DNA of 64,000 nt from Plantago ovata (GCA_028274465.1 CM051457.1:11311908-11375907); one strand, 5' to 3'. Positions 24,042 to 35,594 are shown, counted from the first letter of the stretch. Notes: generated by a model from the sequence alone, not told the origin. Numbers and translations are program-made.

Positions 24042-24497
24042 CTTTTTCATAATTATCTTTTAAATTAGTTTTACTTTCATAATAATCCATCACAGATCAT
24101 CAATCATATCAAACTAATTACAATTAGAGATGTTAATTGAGTCAAGCTGATGCGGGTTTTACATTAGCTCGACTCCCAACCAAGCCAAGCTAAGCGCCGT
24201 CACCTTAACCTAACGAATTTGAAAGTCAACCTTGTGTCGGGTTCCAATCATTTGTAAATTGTAATACACCTTTCATTTTTAATTGTGTCCGAATTTAGTG
24301 TTTGAGTTTTGTATGGATTGTAAGAGCTAGTTACATCTATGAATTGGGAACGGTTGCAGAAAGATATACACCTCGTTCTCAAGTCTCAACCCCCAAAGAC
24401 CAAAGAGAGACACATCGTTGAAGTAAGGTTATCAACCTATCACTATGAGTTCAATCTACTACACAAATTGGCCCTCGAGCTAGTTTAGTGACGTTGA
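24042..24497. other. Upstream flank of ETFQO
   Basis: No coding content is recognised. The stretch 24130-24240 is relatively GC-rich, with 'ctcgactcccaacc' and 'caagccaagctaagc', and may be an old transposon remnant, but no ends could be defined. Confidence 0.35.
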
Positions 24498-24987
24498 TTA
24501 GGCTATCTCCGTTCACTTCGGAGTTGCGTCTGAAGTTGCTTCTCCATCGGGGACGCAACTGGATCATCAGTTGTTATTTTTTTTACTTTCTTCTTTAATT
24601 TTGTTGTTTTCTGTTTTCTTTTCTCTCTTGTTTCCTGTTTGCCTTTCTTCGTCTCATCGTACTACTACTATAGTACTATCATATACTACAACATATACTA
24701 CTGATCAAGTTTCGTTAAATAATGTCTTCCTCTTTTTTTTTTTTAATTTTATTATTCTATTTATATAATATGTGCACAAATATAATTTGTAAAAGAGAAA
24801 ATATAATTTATGCATATTTTATGTTTACTGTTTAACTTTTAATTTTCACTTATATAATATTTTATATTAATTATTTAATTTTTAAATTTTCCCAAGTGTA
24901 TCCGTTTATTTTAAAATTTATTGTACTATTTTTATTTAAACATTTCTTGTAATATTTATTGTATTACGAAGTATTTTATAATTTATA

Positions 24988-26151
24988 GGGTAATTTACAT
25001 CTACCCCCGTTATTTTTTTTTATTACAGATCCTTCCCTTTTAGTTAGACAATTACATGTAGCACTATGTCACACAAAAACAATTACAGATAGCCCCACGA
25101 ATTTGACTTTTTTCGAATTAAGACCTGAAAGTTACGCTTTTACCCTTGTCGGAATTTCAGTTTCTAGCTTGAAACAAACAACTTAAGTTTGTAGTATTTA
25201 CACATTTGCTCTAAATTATTTTATTCTACAAAATTAATTAACTTTAATAAATTTCAAATTAACCACAAATATTATATAAATTTAAAAATTAACTTATATT
25301 TATTATAAAAGAACCCCAAATTAAGGGTTTGTTTCAAAACAACCCCAAAAGATTAGAAAAAATTAAAAATAAAAACAAAAATAAAAGTTGTCGGAGCTGT
25401 TAAGAGCTCCCTGCCGGAGCCGTTAACAGCTCCGATCTTGGGGCTGTACAGCTCCGATTTCGGAGCTGTTAAGCCCCGATTTTGGGAGCTGTACAGCCCC
25501 AAAATCGAAGCTGTTAACAGCTCCAAATCGGAGCTTTTTACAGCTCCGATTTCGGGGCTGTACAGCTCCGATTTTGGGGCTTTTTACAGCTCCGGTTTCG
25601 GGGATGTACAGCTCCGATTTCGGGGCTTTTTACAGCTCCGAATCGGAGCTGTTAACAGCTCCGGTTTCGGGGCTGTAAGCTCCGGTTTCGGAGCTGTTAA
25701 GACCCGATTTTGGAGCTGTTAACAGCTCCAAATCGGAGCTTTTTACAACTCCGATTTCGGAGCTGTTTACAACTCCAAATCGGAGCTGTTAACAGCTCCG
25801 GTTTCGGGGCGGTACAGCTCCGAGCTGTTTACAGCTCCGACTCCGATTGGAGCAGCCCAGATTTGGGCAGCCCTTCCAGTTTCGGTAGCAGTTTCGGTTA
25901 CTTTAAGAGGAACTTAAGGAGGAAGAAGGAGGTGGAAAAAAAAAGATAAAAGAAAAAAGAAAGAAAAAATTAAAAGAAAAGAAAAAATGATAAAAAGAAA
26001 CCTAAGTCCTTGTTTGGTCGGAACCTTTCTGAAACTGAATAATGATCAGGTCAACTTTTTTCCGGTCATTGGGGCTATACGTAATTGTTAAACTAACGAG
26101 GGAGAATTCGTAATATGAGTTTCTAGTGGGGCGGTTTAAAGTAATTTACCC
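24988..26151. mobile_element. Non-autonomous Mutator-like element with internal minisatellite
   Basis: The ends are inverted repeats GGGTAATTTAC and GGGTAAATTAC, with further degenerate similarity inward (both arms share 'ACAATTAC' and 'TAGCCCC'). A perfect 9-bp target duplication 'taatttata' lies at 24979-24987 and 26152-26160. Nine-bp duplications with such ends are diagnostic of Mutator-like elements. No transposase is present. The centre is a GC-rich palindromic repeat array (25390-25835) followed by a purine-rich stretch. Confidence 0.9.
25390..25835. repeat. Palindromic minisatellite, about 22-bp units
   Basis: About twenty degenerate units built from 'cagctccgatttcgg' alternate with 'agctgttaa' or 'ggctgta'. 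Several junctions form perfect palindromes such as GGAGCTGTTAACAGCTCC. Open frames across it (for example 25438-25722 and 25710-25949) only restate the repeat and show no protein family. It sits wholly within the Mutator-like element. Confidence 0.9.
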
Positions 26152-26553
26152 TAATTTATATGATATTTAAAGTGAAATAAATAATGAATTTAAAAAATTA
26201 AATGTAAAATAAGGGATGAAAGAAAAAATAATAAAATAAATGGAAAATAGGGGATTAATGGGGAGCAACTGTTGGAGTATATTGGAAGGAGTGGGGATTA
26301 AGTTAGTGGATTGCTAAAGTGGCAGAGTTGAGTTCCACTTTTGAGCTCAACTGTTGGAGAAAGCATTAGAGGTTTTTTCCGGAGCCATATGAAAGTGGAT
26401 CTAGTTTGCCTATTGAAAATGCCATGGGATTTAATATAATTTTGACCGGTTTAGGCCATTGTTTGAGTAATAAATTGTTAGTGGAATTTAAGTAATGGAC
26501 CTAATTTACAATTTGTAGCTCTCTTTACTTGTTGGTAATGATCTAAACGTTTG

Positions 26554-27240
26554 TCATTCTCTCATCATCATTGATTTTGGAATTTCAATAACGCTCGATC
26601 CATCTTGCTTTTGAAGGCGAATGAAATACTTTTGCGCATGGCTTGCAACTTGGGTTGGATTCTTTGTCAATACACAATTTCTTGATATATTCTTCCAATC
26701 TCCTTTACCATACTTCTCCAGTCCCTCAAGGAATTTCCTGCACTTTATATACATACAAAATTACAAATAACATGTGTGGAATATGTTAATAAGATAGTCT
26801 GTCGAAGAAAAAAAAAAAAAGGAAGAAGAAATATCATATGGAATATATGTTGAAAAGGGACAAGAAGAATACGCGTGTTCCTCTTTAGTCCATCGTATGG
26901 ATCTCTTCTTCTGCTCTTGTTTAGTTTTCCGTTGTCCTGTTAAATGTAACATAGACTGATCATAATCATCTGTGTAGGGAGGGAACGGAACCCTGCCCGC
27001 CTCGATCATCTCCACGTCCTTCACTAGGACTTGATAATGCTCTGCGATTTCATCGATGGTCTTGCTAGGAATGGTCATAGCCATTTTGTTAAATATATCT
27101 GGAAATTCAAGTTCATTCTCGGCAAGAGCATTTTCAAACATCGTGTTTTCATCATATCTCCATTTTGGCAGGTCTGCTAAGCTAACAAATTGCATTGAAC
27201 TGTTAGAAAATGGACTAGAGATATTTGGTAAACTATCCAT
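26554..27240 (-). CDS. DIVARICATA-type MYB (two SANT repeats, SHAQKYF)
   Basis: Two exons (27240-26873 and 26737-26554) give 183 residues. A first SANT-like repeat starts at [13 protein letters not shown] (about 27-75) and is followed by a linker containing GRVPFPPY. The second MYB repeat (about 114-165) has [20 protein letters not shown] and ends in SHAQKYF (155-161), the signature of the plant DIV/1R-MYB class. These are nuclear DNA-binding transcription factors. The codon split GC|G at the intron restores Ala-Lys-Phe. The protein ends about 20 residues after SHAQKYF, so it is shorter than classic DIV proteins and lacks their usual C-terminal tail. The ATG at 27240 was chosen over an in-frame upstream ATG (27318) because that extension is hydrophobic and unlike the family. 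Confidence 0.88.
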
Positions 27241-27876
27241 TAATAGCTTATGTAAGGAGTGTAAATACAGGAACAAAAATAATTTGGTAAGGAAAGTACG
27301 TATGTTCTTAGTGCACATAAAATCAATAACACAGGCAACAACATAGCTAGAAATAAATTCTATTTATTGCACATAAATTAGCACGGGAAGTTCCAACATT
27401 AATTGCTCTTTTAAGGATACATTATTAGCAGGTGTAACAGATCTAGATCGAGACCCGATCTTTTGGATTGGTGTGGTCCGTGTGGATACTTATGAAGTGG
27501 GCTATGTACTCCTAATTGGTGTACATGATATTGTCCAATTTGGGACCAAAATTATTACGTGTTTGATTTTACAAGTTTCATATCATGTATACCTGTCAAG
27601 TGGCATCACATGGAAATTTTCCAAACAAGTAAACTATTTCCAAGTGTAATGGACCATTTGATTACTTATAGCACAGAAGTCGACCAAACTTTGATAACTT
27701 AACATGTATGGGTACAACCATAGGCACCAACCTTTATTTGTTAAATCATTAAGAAGAATTCCACTACAGGTTACCAACTAAGAATTTTTAATAAATCTTA
27801 TTCAATTTTCCATCCAAACAATTCACATGAATAAATACCAAAAATATCCAGCACTGTGACATTCTCCTTGTGAGAT
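27241..27876. other. Divergent spacer between the MYB and the small gene
   Basis: AT-rich sequence holding the upstream regions of both neighbours. No repeat or RNA gene is recognised. Confidence 0.5.
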
Positions 27877-28326
27877 ATGGCCAAGGCTAGTATCTTGAAG
27901 TCACTTATAGTACCACCGTACAACAAAATCATGAAGAAAATCAATGTGCCATTGTTGTTGAGGAAAATCAACAAAGTTGGTCCGACCAATAATAGTAGCA
28001 ACACCTATGAAATTCTTGGTAAGATTGAGGATGGCACCAATCTTGAGTATATACAAGCACGGAGAGCTATGCTCAGAAGTTATCGGTTATCGCACATTCC
28101 TGGAGACAATCGACATTTCAAAGAGAAGATAAAAAGTTCGTTCCAGGAATTGTGGCGAGTGACTGCTGAGACAGTTCGTTTTGAGGATATTTGGCACACC
28201 GTTGGTGATAGAGTTCGCGAACGGGTTCGTGTGAGATCGTATAGGTTCACATTGGGTTGCACTGGTCGCGAACACATGCTTGTTTTTAGCTGCTTTATTC
28301 CACAACTCAAGTGCATTGTTAGTTGA
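27877..28326 (+). CDS. Unrecognised 149-residue basic protein
   Basis: An intronless frame starts at ATG 27877 and ends at TGA 28324-28326. The protein is strongly basic, with a hydrophobic-basic N-terminus (MAKASILKSLIVPPYNKIMKK), a charged middle and a C-terminal Arg-rich segment (VRERVRVRSYRF) followed by a Cys-containing end. No domain is recognised, and no signal peptide or membrane segment is convincing. Length, start context and amino-acid balance favour a real gene in this AT-rich region, but antisense frames of similar length exist over the same bases, so the call rests on composition only. Confidence 0.45.
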   Translation: MAKASILKSLIVPPYNKIMKKINVPLLLRKINKVGPTNNSSNTYEILGKIEDGTNLEYIQARRAMLRSYRLSHIPGDNRHFKEKIKSSFQELWRVTAETVRFEDIWHTVGDRVRERVRVRSYRFTLGCTGREHMLVFSCFIPQLKCIVS

Positions 28327-28475
28327 TCAGGATCCACACAATAATGTAATTTTGTGATACTTGCATATATAATTGCATTTTGCTTGGTTTGTTCAAAATC
28401 TTAAGTTGTTTTTATGTTTTTATCATATATGTTGAAGTTGTTTTTACTTTGTTTCGTGTGTAAAGTAATTTTAAT

Positions 28476-28580
28476 CGCAGCTCAGTTGGTAAACTGGTTC
28501 ACCTCCAATCAAGGTCGAGGTTCGAGTCCCCACGGGGTAAATGGAGAACCATTATTGATCATCGCTTTACCGGTTAAAAA
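28476..28580 (+). mobile_element. tRNA-derived SINE-like sequence, second family
   Basis: A tRNA-like head with A-box 'CAGCTCAGTTGGTA' and B-box 'GAGGTTCGAGTCCCC' is followed by an unrelated body and an A-run (28576-28583). The anticodon and acceptor arms do not fold as a tRNA. Its body differs from the three SINE copies elsewhere in the window. No clear target duplication was found. Confidence 0.6.
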
Positions 28581-28584
28581 AAAT

Positions 28585-28958
28585 TTGTAACATGTATAGT
28601 AAAGATATTTGCATAGTTTCAAAATACTACTACTCAGGACTACTTGTACTTTTAGCCTTAAACTTAATTTATAGTATATCTTTTGGATATTATATCAAGT
28701 TGAGTTTATCTCCGATCTACCATTGTTGGCTTAGCTACTGGCGTAATTTTTTCTATAATATACTAATTAGATAGATCCGTGCATGCACAAGTTTTCTTAT
28801 AAGTTATAAGTGTATATATATGGGCATTAATTAATTAGGGCCAAATTAAAAGTTAACAGTAATGCAGCGGAGGATATACTTGATCATGTAATGTTATTTA
28901 TTTGTGCGGATATTATATTATTGTTAATCATTAGACTGATGAGGTGATCATCAGCCGA
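28585..28958. other. Spacer downstream of the GDSL-like gene
   Basis: AT-rich, with nothing recognised apart from the 3' flank of the GDSL-like gene. The segment near 28670-28800 ('tcaagttgagtttatctc', 'ttggcttagctactg') recurs at about 33745-33830, indicating a dispersed repeat. Confidence 0.4.
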
Positions 28959-30675
28959 TCAGGAAGTTGTGCAGTTGAGTGTAGGAAGAGCTGCAGCGGC
29001 AAGAACAGTAGAGAGACGATTGTTAGCCTCTTGGGTCAAGTGTATCCCATCCCAGAAGAAGTAATTGCTCGGATCCGAACAGAATGGTACTCCAAGAGAT
29101 CCACAAAACTTTCTTTTGTTAAAATTGTACCTTCCTCCTAGTCCGCAGCATGCTTGAAATGCAAATGCTCCATTAGGACCTACACGAATTAAGCATGTAA
29201 ATTAAATATTATTATCTTATAAACTATATATATAGTGCCATAGGGCTTTGTCATGACTAGAACCGCTGATCAATACTATATGGATAATTTCTATGCACAT
29301 GGTCTATCCACCGTTGTTAATTTGTTGATTGAATTAGTTTAGCTAAGAGGACAATAGATATGAAACGAAGTGTACCTGAAAATGTCTGGCGAATAAGTGT
29401 GAGCTCGTTATTGTAAAAGTCTGCATACCCTAAGAAGACATTAGGGTACGTTTGGCGTAGTGTGTCAATTGCATTTTGAAGATCACTGTTCTTTAACACA
29501 ATGAGGTCATTGATAGGCTTCAAACACCCGATATCGTCATAATCTGCTGGATCGTTACTCGCTAACTCAGTCAAGATAAAAGGATAGCATCCCATGGGAG
29601 CATTTCCAGGAAGTATAACTCGACTGGCACCCATATTAATCACTTCCTGCAATTTTAATTTACAAAATTGATCACTCCAATACTCCATATATATAGCATT
29701 TCATATTCGCTCTTTTTACGATATATATGATCGAAATGATTTATGAAAGTTGAAGTTAATATTTGGTACTTTCGATTACCGTGGCAGCGTTGATTTGTAC
29801 TTGTGTTACATATTTGATGTAACCCTTCACATCTTCGATGGATTTTCCCTGTCTCAATGGATATGTGATGTCATTAGCCTCAACATCTCCAAACAGGACT
29901 AGAGAATTGGCTAGTCTATTGGCAAGATCTGAAACAAATTAGTTGAGAGAAATAAATTGAACCATAAGGTCCACAACTTACTCATAAACCATCTTCACGG
30001 AAAAATCTCTCAGACGTGTACAAATTAACAGATAGAAAGGAAAAGAAAAACCTTGAGGAGTCGATGAGATTCTGCGTATGTGTTCCTTGAACCAACGCAG
30101 TTGAATTGATAGAGGAGCAGCGAATGATGGGATCCAAATTCCTCTCTTCTTAAAGAATGACTTGCTGAGCACTGGGCTCCTAGCAACTGCTAACATGATG
30201 GCATTGGCTGAAGAAGACTCTCGTGATAGATAAGGTGTAATCGTCGGAAAGCCAAGACCTTGAGCTGCAAGGTTTAATACCCTATAGGTGATCATCATGA
30301 TACAAAATATGATCCATGGCATATGGACCTTGTAACACATTTTTTCCGGATAGGTTTTAATTACTTCATGCAATATAAATAGAATCATATACTCCGTATG
30401 TATTATGTACCTCCGTAGTCAATGTCTAGACGACCATCACTCCAACGTCCAGTAGGTCTCCCCGGGTATGTTATACCGTAAGGTAACTTGGCTGCAGGAA
30501 GGGGATATAGAGAGCGTCTAATAGCATTTCCGCTATCGAAAACTCCATCTCCGAAATGATAGAGGAGATTAAATGGGCACCTAGTATTATTTTGAGCAGA
30601 AGTTGTGCTTGCTAGAACAAGTAGTAAAAGACATGCTAAAATAGTTTTTCGTGACGAGAATGAAGCAAAACCCAT
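28959..30675 (-). CDS. GDSL esterase/lipase-like protein lacking the catalytic serine
   Basis: Five exons (30675-30411, 30264-30052, 29928-29780, 29646-29376, 29179-28959) join in phase to 372 residues, the usual length for plant SGNH/GDSL enzymes. Residues 1-27 are a signal peptide. Block I reads YHFGDGVFDSGN, so the nucleophile position (residue 44) is Gly (codon GGA) where the family has Ser. Block III reads EAND where GxND is usual. Block V is intact as DGIHLT (Asp343, His346). PYGITYPGRPTGRWSDGR and TDL-type spacing resemble acetylajmalan-esterase-like members. With His and Asp kept but Ser lost, hydrolysis by the normal mechanism is unlikely. All splice sites and the frame are intact, so the protein may be made for another role. 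The exon 2 acceptor was chosen to keep phase. Confidence 0.88.
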
Positions 30676-30740
30676 AATACATATGTACTATAAAGCTAGT
30701 ATTTGGTGATATGCTTAATTATAAGCTCAAATATTTGGTG

Positions 30741-30748
30741 TATATATA
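30741..30748 (-). promoter_or_regulatory. TATA box of the GDSL-like gene
   Basis: TATATATA lies 66-73 bp upstream of the ATG at 30675, which supports an intact promoter. Confidence 0.55.
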
Positions 30749-31817
30749 GGGACGTACAATGGAGCTAGTTACTAGTTGCATTGCATGCAATATAATTATG
30801 CTGAGACCTTCAATGCTAAATTTAGAGGTAGAGAACGGATTGATTTAATTACGTATTAGATTTTTGTTGATAGTTTCACCTACCATCTGTGATTCATCTT
30901 TTCAGAGTATCCAACAATATTCTGAGCATCTCAAATGTGCTTGCTAGTATCCGTATTCGGTCTCTGTCAAAATATGACTTTATCATATAAAGATAAAAAT
31001 AGAGATAATATATTAGCTCGAAGAAAAAGATTGCAAAAGAAATTTAGAATGTTAGAATAATATTTATTCATTGTGAAATCTCCAACCTTTTACATGAACA
31101 AAAATGTCCCTATATATATAGAGGAAAATAAATAGCTAGCTAGGGTTACAATAAGAAATTTCTAAATATGCTAAAGAATATTTTTTTACAACTTGTCACA
31201 CATCTAAAGTTACAATCTAGTGTAAACTGACTAGCTACTCCAACCGATTGTGTCTCGACATCCTTCGCACATTCTTCTCGGTTTAGTTCACGTACGTTGT
31301 ATTCAACAATTTGACTTGGATATCATTATTTGTTTTAATATCTTTTAACAGTCTTGAACACTACCTTCTCCTTCGTATAGAATATCTCATACATTTTGAG
31401 TTAAAGAACAATATATTATGCACAAGTTTAAACATGTAGTTACATACTGACCAAGAGAAAATAATAAGTGATTTTTTTTCCAATTCACAACGAGTTCTCC
31501 TCAGCGAGTATCAACATATTTCGGAGATAAGTATATGTACATGCGAATTTTTCGAAAGCCTCCATTTTAACAAGTCTAAAAGACAACAAAGCGCATGACC
31601 AATGAAACTTATAAAGGCGCATCACTGCATCAGGGCGAAAAAATGGAACTTCTGGGCTCCATCTGTCAAATAAAACTAGTCAAATTCTCATGATACGATG
31701 AAGAGCTCCACATACTCGGGGCAATTTAGAGTAACACTTCATATGACGTACAAAGACTAACTAAAAGATCGATGCTAAAAGAGAAGATAACTTAGAATAG
31801 AATGCATGCTATCCCGA
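30749..31817. other. Spacer upstream of the GDSL-like gene
   Basis: AT-rich sequence with no coding content and no defined element. A stretch near 31040-31280 has a TATA-like 'ctatatatatagag' and could be a retroelement remnant, but no terminal repeats were found. Confidence 0.4.
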
Positions 31818-31820
31818 TTA

Positions 31821-32116
31821 GAGCACTAGCAATAGAGGGTTTATTTGAAGGTTAAGCCTCAAATAAGCCACGATGAGACTTATTTGGGGCTCCAATAATG
31901 AAGCCCATGCTTGGGGGCTACATATTTGTAGCCCCTAAATAATATTTTTTAATTTTATTTTCTTTTTCTTTCATCAATTGTGTTGCGCATGTGGAATGTA
32001 TTTGTCAGGTGGAACTCAAAAAAAACCCCTAATAAACCCAACCAATTGTAACAAAAAATGAAAGGAACTTATTTGGGGTATAAACTCAAAGTTTGGAGCC
32101 AACCATTGTCAGTGCT
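31821..32116. mobile_element. Tourist-type MITE (family B), 296 bp
   Basis: Inverted ends GAGCACTAGCAATAG and GAGCACTGACAATGG are flanked by TTA at 31818-31820 and 32117-32119. The interior has 'ttatttggggc' or 'tagcccc' phrases shared with the MITE at 45328-45557. Confidence 0.8.
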
Positions 32117-32119
32117 CTT

Positions 32120-33050
32120 AGAAGTTCTTCGTACGTAGTCTAAAGTGGGGATCACATGTACTATAATTTTATTATAAGTTCATCTTTTGTTTTTCACGGA
32201 TATTCTTGTCAATCAAGTATCATTGAAGTTTAATGCCAACAAAAATACGCATAAATTTAAATTTATAATCACAAAGCCTATAAATCACAAATAACAATAG
32301 TTAGTATAGTGAATAAATGACTCAGAGAGTGTCATTCTCCCTTGGGCACTTAGAATAGGAACAAGACTAACAAAGCACAAAACCGTTAAACCCTCTCGCG
32401 CGATAAACATGTATGCAAAAGAATGAAAAGATGTGTGTAATCCATATGTAAAATTAAAAGATGTAAAGTATTCTCAACCTCACCTTTATACTTGGTGCAT
32501 GTGAAACATTCTCAATCTTAAAAACAACTAATATGCATACATAATGAAGGTTTTGTGAGGAACATGTGATTAAGTAGACGCAATAGTTATACATTTCACG
32601 CATGACCAATACTTGTATCATTCGGTATTCTCACCTCACTCTATGCTTTTTGTGGCTTAAAGGTTAGGAAAAGTGGTGAATCACAGGCCAAAACATGTGA
32701 AAACTTGGGGCCAAAGAAACAGAACTCGAGACAAACAGAAGGGAGCAGCCCCAGGGTGGCCACGCGCTGAAGAGCAGTTTCTGCCCTGTTTAGGGCAGTC
32801 TTCAGTCGGGACATCAAAAAATGGAATTAGTAAAGTTTTATAGAACATCTAAAAAAAGGAAAGTGAGTAAAATTTTATGAGACAGAAGATCAACTATCGA
32901 ACTTCAAGTATAATGCCCCGACTCCTTGTGAACCGAGGTGTCGACCACTACCCGGAAGCTATGACCCATACAAATATGTGTCATCTAGAGTATACGAGGA
33001 AACTTCCTAGTTAGTAGTTAGTCATCACTAGAACATGTTAAACTTTCTGG

Positions 33051-33100
<50 letters not shown>

Positions 33101-33286
33101 TTTGAAGCGGCTAAAAACTTTTTAATTAAAAAGAAGTATAAGAAATGCTCGGAAAATTACAACATAAAATAAGTACAACAACTAAACATAAAAGGTGAAA
33201 AACCACCAATACACCCTAATACATGAGGCATAGACACCCTAATACTTTCTTGTTCTTGTTCTTAAATCTTAAGGAATAGGAATACG
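32120..33286. other. Non-coding spacer with a simple repeat and LINE-like tail
   Basis: A (TTA/ATT)n microsatellite lies at about 33055-33097. Just after it, 33098-33190 on the minus strand looks like the 3' end of a LINE ('TTAGCCGCTTCAAAAAT' preceded by an Ala-tail-like AT stretch). The remainder has no recognised gene. Confidence 0.5.
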
Positions 33287-33289
33287 TAA

Positions 33290-33634
33290 GACCATTCACA
33301 ACAGTTTCCCTATAATTTTTTTTCTAAAATCGTTTTAAACTCGTTCCCTATAATATTTTAAGTACGTACTTAACAATTCACTAAAATCAGATTCCCTTTT
33401 AAATATTTAATATAAATAATAATTTTAATAACCACATATTCTAAATATGTATATAAATTAATTATTAATGCACTAAAATCTTTTTAGGCATGCACAAGTT
33501 TAGGCATGTGAAAATTGTACGTTCCCTATTTTCTTAGGTGGTTCATACAACTTTTAGGAATTTTAATTTGTTAATATTTTAATACATATTTTGATTTTTT
33601 GTTAATACATTTTAGGAAACTGTTGTAAATGCTT
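33290..33634. mobile_element. Tourist-type MITE (family C), 345 bp
   Basis: Inverted ends GACCATTCACAACAGTTTCC and AAGCATTTACAACAGTTTCC are flanked by TAA at 33287-33289 and 33635-33637. The interior is AT-rich and non-coding. Confidence 0.8.
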
Positions 33635-34009
33635 TAACTCTCGTAAATGAAGGGTGTTATAGGTTGCGTTATCACAATTTCTTAACCTTAAACATAATTT
33701 GAGTCGTGACAACAAGACTTTGTATTCCGTGGATATCCTATTAAGTATTAACAAGTTGAGTTTATATATCTCTAATCTCATCCCTTCTTGACTTAGCTAC
33801 TGACGTAAATTTCTATACTAATTAGCTATATCCGTGAACAAGTTAATTTTCGAATGTAACGTTTACGTACCAAACTATCGAAGTGTATATGCATGTGGAC
33901 ATGGATGTTTTGGAAATTTATCCCCGGTATTAATTCTTCAACATAGATAGATACTCTCTTAAATTATTTTCAAAAAATAAAGGGGATTACATTCTTGTAT
34001 TTTTATTTT

Positions 34010-34310
34010 TTTTTTGGAAAACTTTGCATTTTCATTAATTAGAATTAAACCTGTCATCAGGTGAAACAAACGGCAATGAGGAGCCACCACAATCTGAATC
34101 CAAATCATGCGCCAACAAATGCGCTAACTTATTACAAGGCCGACGAACGAAGCCAAAATTAACAGACTGAAAAGAATAAATAAAAATCTGGACTCCTCAA
34201 TAATAATGTTGCCAATAAATAGATGACAGGGAAGGGACAGATTTCTGAAACAGTTGAACGACCTGGAGAGAGTGGCCTTCGATGAGAACATGTTATTTTT
34301 ATAAATAGTG
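34010..34310 (-). pseudogene. RNase H-like (non-LTR retroelement) 3' remnant
   Basis: On the minus strand the translation gives pieces of a plant RNase H-like domain: HVLIEGHSLQVVQLFQ, a stop, then NFGFVRRPCNKLAHLLAHDL, followed by a stop and an A-rich tail. The FVRR..N.LAH..A block is the usual C-terminal end of these domains. Premature stops show decay. Confidence 0.7.
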
Positions 34311-34537
34311 CATTTTATTGATGTTTATTTAGCATTTTATAACCTTTTATTTCTTTTTTTTTTTTTTTTTGATTAAAGCTCAAAATTAAGGGCAACATCT
34401 CCCTAAATGCTTTTAGCTTACGACAACTTTTATTTTATTGTTTGACTGTACGTCGTCCTTTTGGTACCAGAGCATGCGGCACTATTGCACATGTATTCAA
34501 AGCCATCACCTCTTCTTTGCTCTATATTGGTAACTTA

Positions 34538-35243
34538 GACCATCTTCAACAGAGGTGAAAAATTGGGTTTGAAATTTCAGACCCAATTTTCAGCTCTTGT
34601 TGGAGCACACTCAGACGCCTCATTGCGTCTGAGTTCTGGGATGCAGCTGAAAATTCTCAGCTGCATCCCAGTTGCTAGTTTATTAGTTTTTTATTATTTT
34701 TCTTTTGTTTTCACTTTTTCATTTGTCGTTGTTTTAATTCTTTAGCTTGCTATATTACTTTTTTTTGTTTCACACTTTTATTGCATGTTGTTGTGTTAAT
34801 GTACTGTGTTACGGTGTAATTTGCACTTTCATTGTCTTCCAGCTATGTTGTTGTGTATTTTTTATACTTTCTTCCTTTAATTTTTCATTTTAAGTTTTGT
34901 CATTTCGATTATCAATTATTATACTTTTTTATTCCAAATATTATAATTTTTTTATTTCAAGTAATTTAATTTTTATTCTAAAATATATATTTTAATTTTT
35001 CAAAAAAAAGTTAATTATATTTTATTTAACTTAATGACATTTAAAATAATATAATGTATGAAGTTTTAAAATAAATGGAAAAAGAATATTGTGAACTAAA
35101 AGAAATGAGAAAATAAAAGATAAATTGGGGTTTGATAGAGTTTTATTGTTGGAGTTGAAGAGGTTGAAATGGGTTTGAGTTAGTGGAATGCTGACGTAGT
35201 AGAGTTTGAAAATTTTAAGACATCTCAACTGATGGAGATGGTC
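34538..35243. mobile_element. Tourist-type MITE (family A), with empty site in copy B
   Basis: Inverted ends GACCATCTTCAACAG and GACCATCTCCATCAG are flanked by TTA (34535-34537 and 35244-35246). Copy B of the duplication reads 'gtaacttagtagatga' (38375-38390) at the same point, with a single TTA, so the pre-insertion site is preserved. The element belongs to the family of the MITE at 24501-26365. Confidence 0.93.
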
Positions 35244-35585
35244 TTAGTAGATGAAATTAGAAGGGAGAAATTTTGTATTTTCATCTTACTAGATCTGCAC
35301 ATTTGGTAGAGAGGAGATGTAATAACTAATAAATTAGCCCCCCAGTACTGTTGGGATCCTGCATGGGTAAGTTGATAACTAATCATTGATGTTAAGCCAG
35401 TCATAATCTGTCATATTATGAATTAAGGTTCTCTATTTTTTTTTCTCTCCTGTGGATATATATCTCTAATCCACTCTGACACACAAGTCGAGTTGTGAGA
35501 AAAGCGCTTTCTCACTTACACGTTTTCATATAAGTGACGACTTATACCTTACGCATTAGAAGTAGTACAGCAGGAAGTTAGATGG

Positions 35586-35594
35586 TATAAATAG
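35586..35594 (+). promoter_or_regulatory. TATA-like box in copy A
   Basis: TATAAATAG is followed by a pyrimidine-rich leader-like stretch. The equivalent box in copy B is at 40175-40183. Conservation of both suggests a promoter of an unidentified, probably non-coding, transcript. Confidence 0.4.

Larger units (their letters stand above)
24501..26365. mobile_element. PIF/Harbinger-like (Tourist-type) MITE carrying a nested element
   Basis: The ends are inverted: left GGCTATCTCC, right reverse complement TGCTTTCTCC. Both are flanked by TTA (24498-24500 and 26366-26368), the 3-bp target duplication of PIF/Harbinger elements. The right subterminal sequence ('aagttagtggattgctaaag') matches that of the MITE at 34538-35243 ('gagttagtggaatgctgacg'), so the two are one family. 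A Mutator-like element (24988-26151) is inserted inside, which explains the large size. Confidence 0.75.

Noticed and set aside
25438..25949. Two repeat-encoded frames with SSDFGAV-like units in the minisatellite
   Set aside because: The protein repeats simply mirror the DNA unit, units vary in length and break frame, and the array lies inside a transposon.
28476..28550. Possible genuine tRNA gene
   Set aside because: A- and B-box motifs exist, but no acceptor stem or anticodon arm folds, and an A-run follows a non-tRNA body, so a SINE is more likely.
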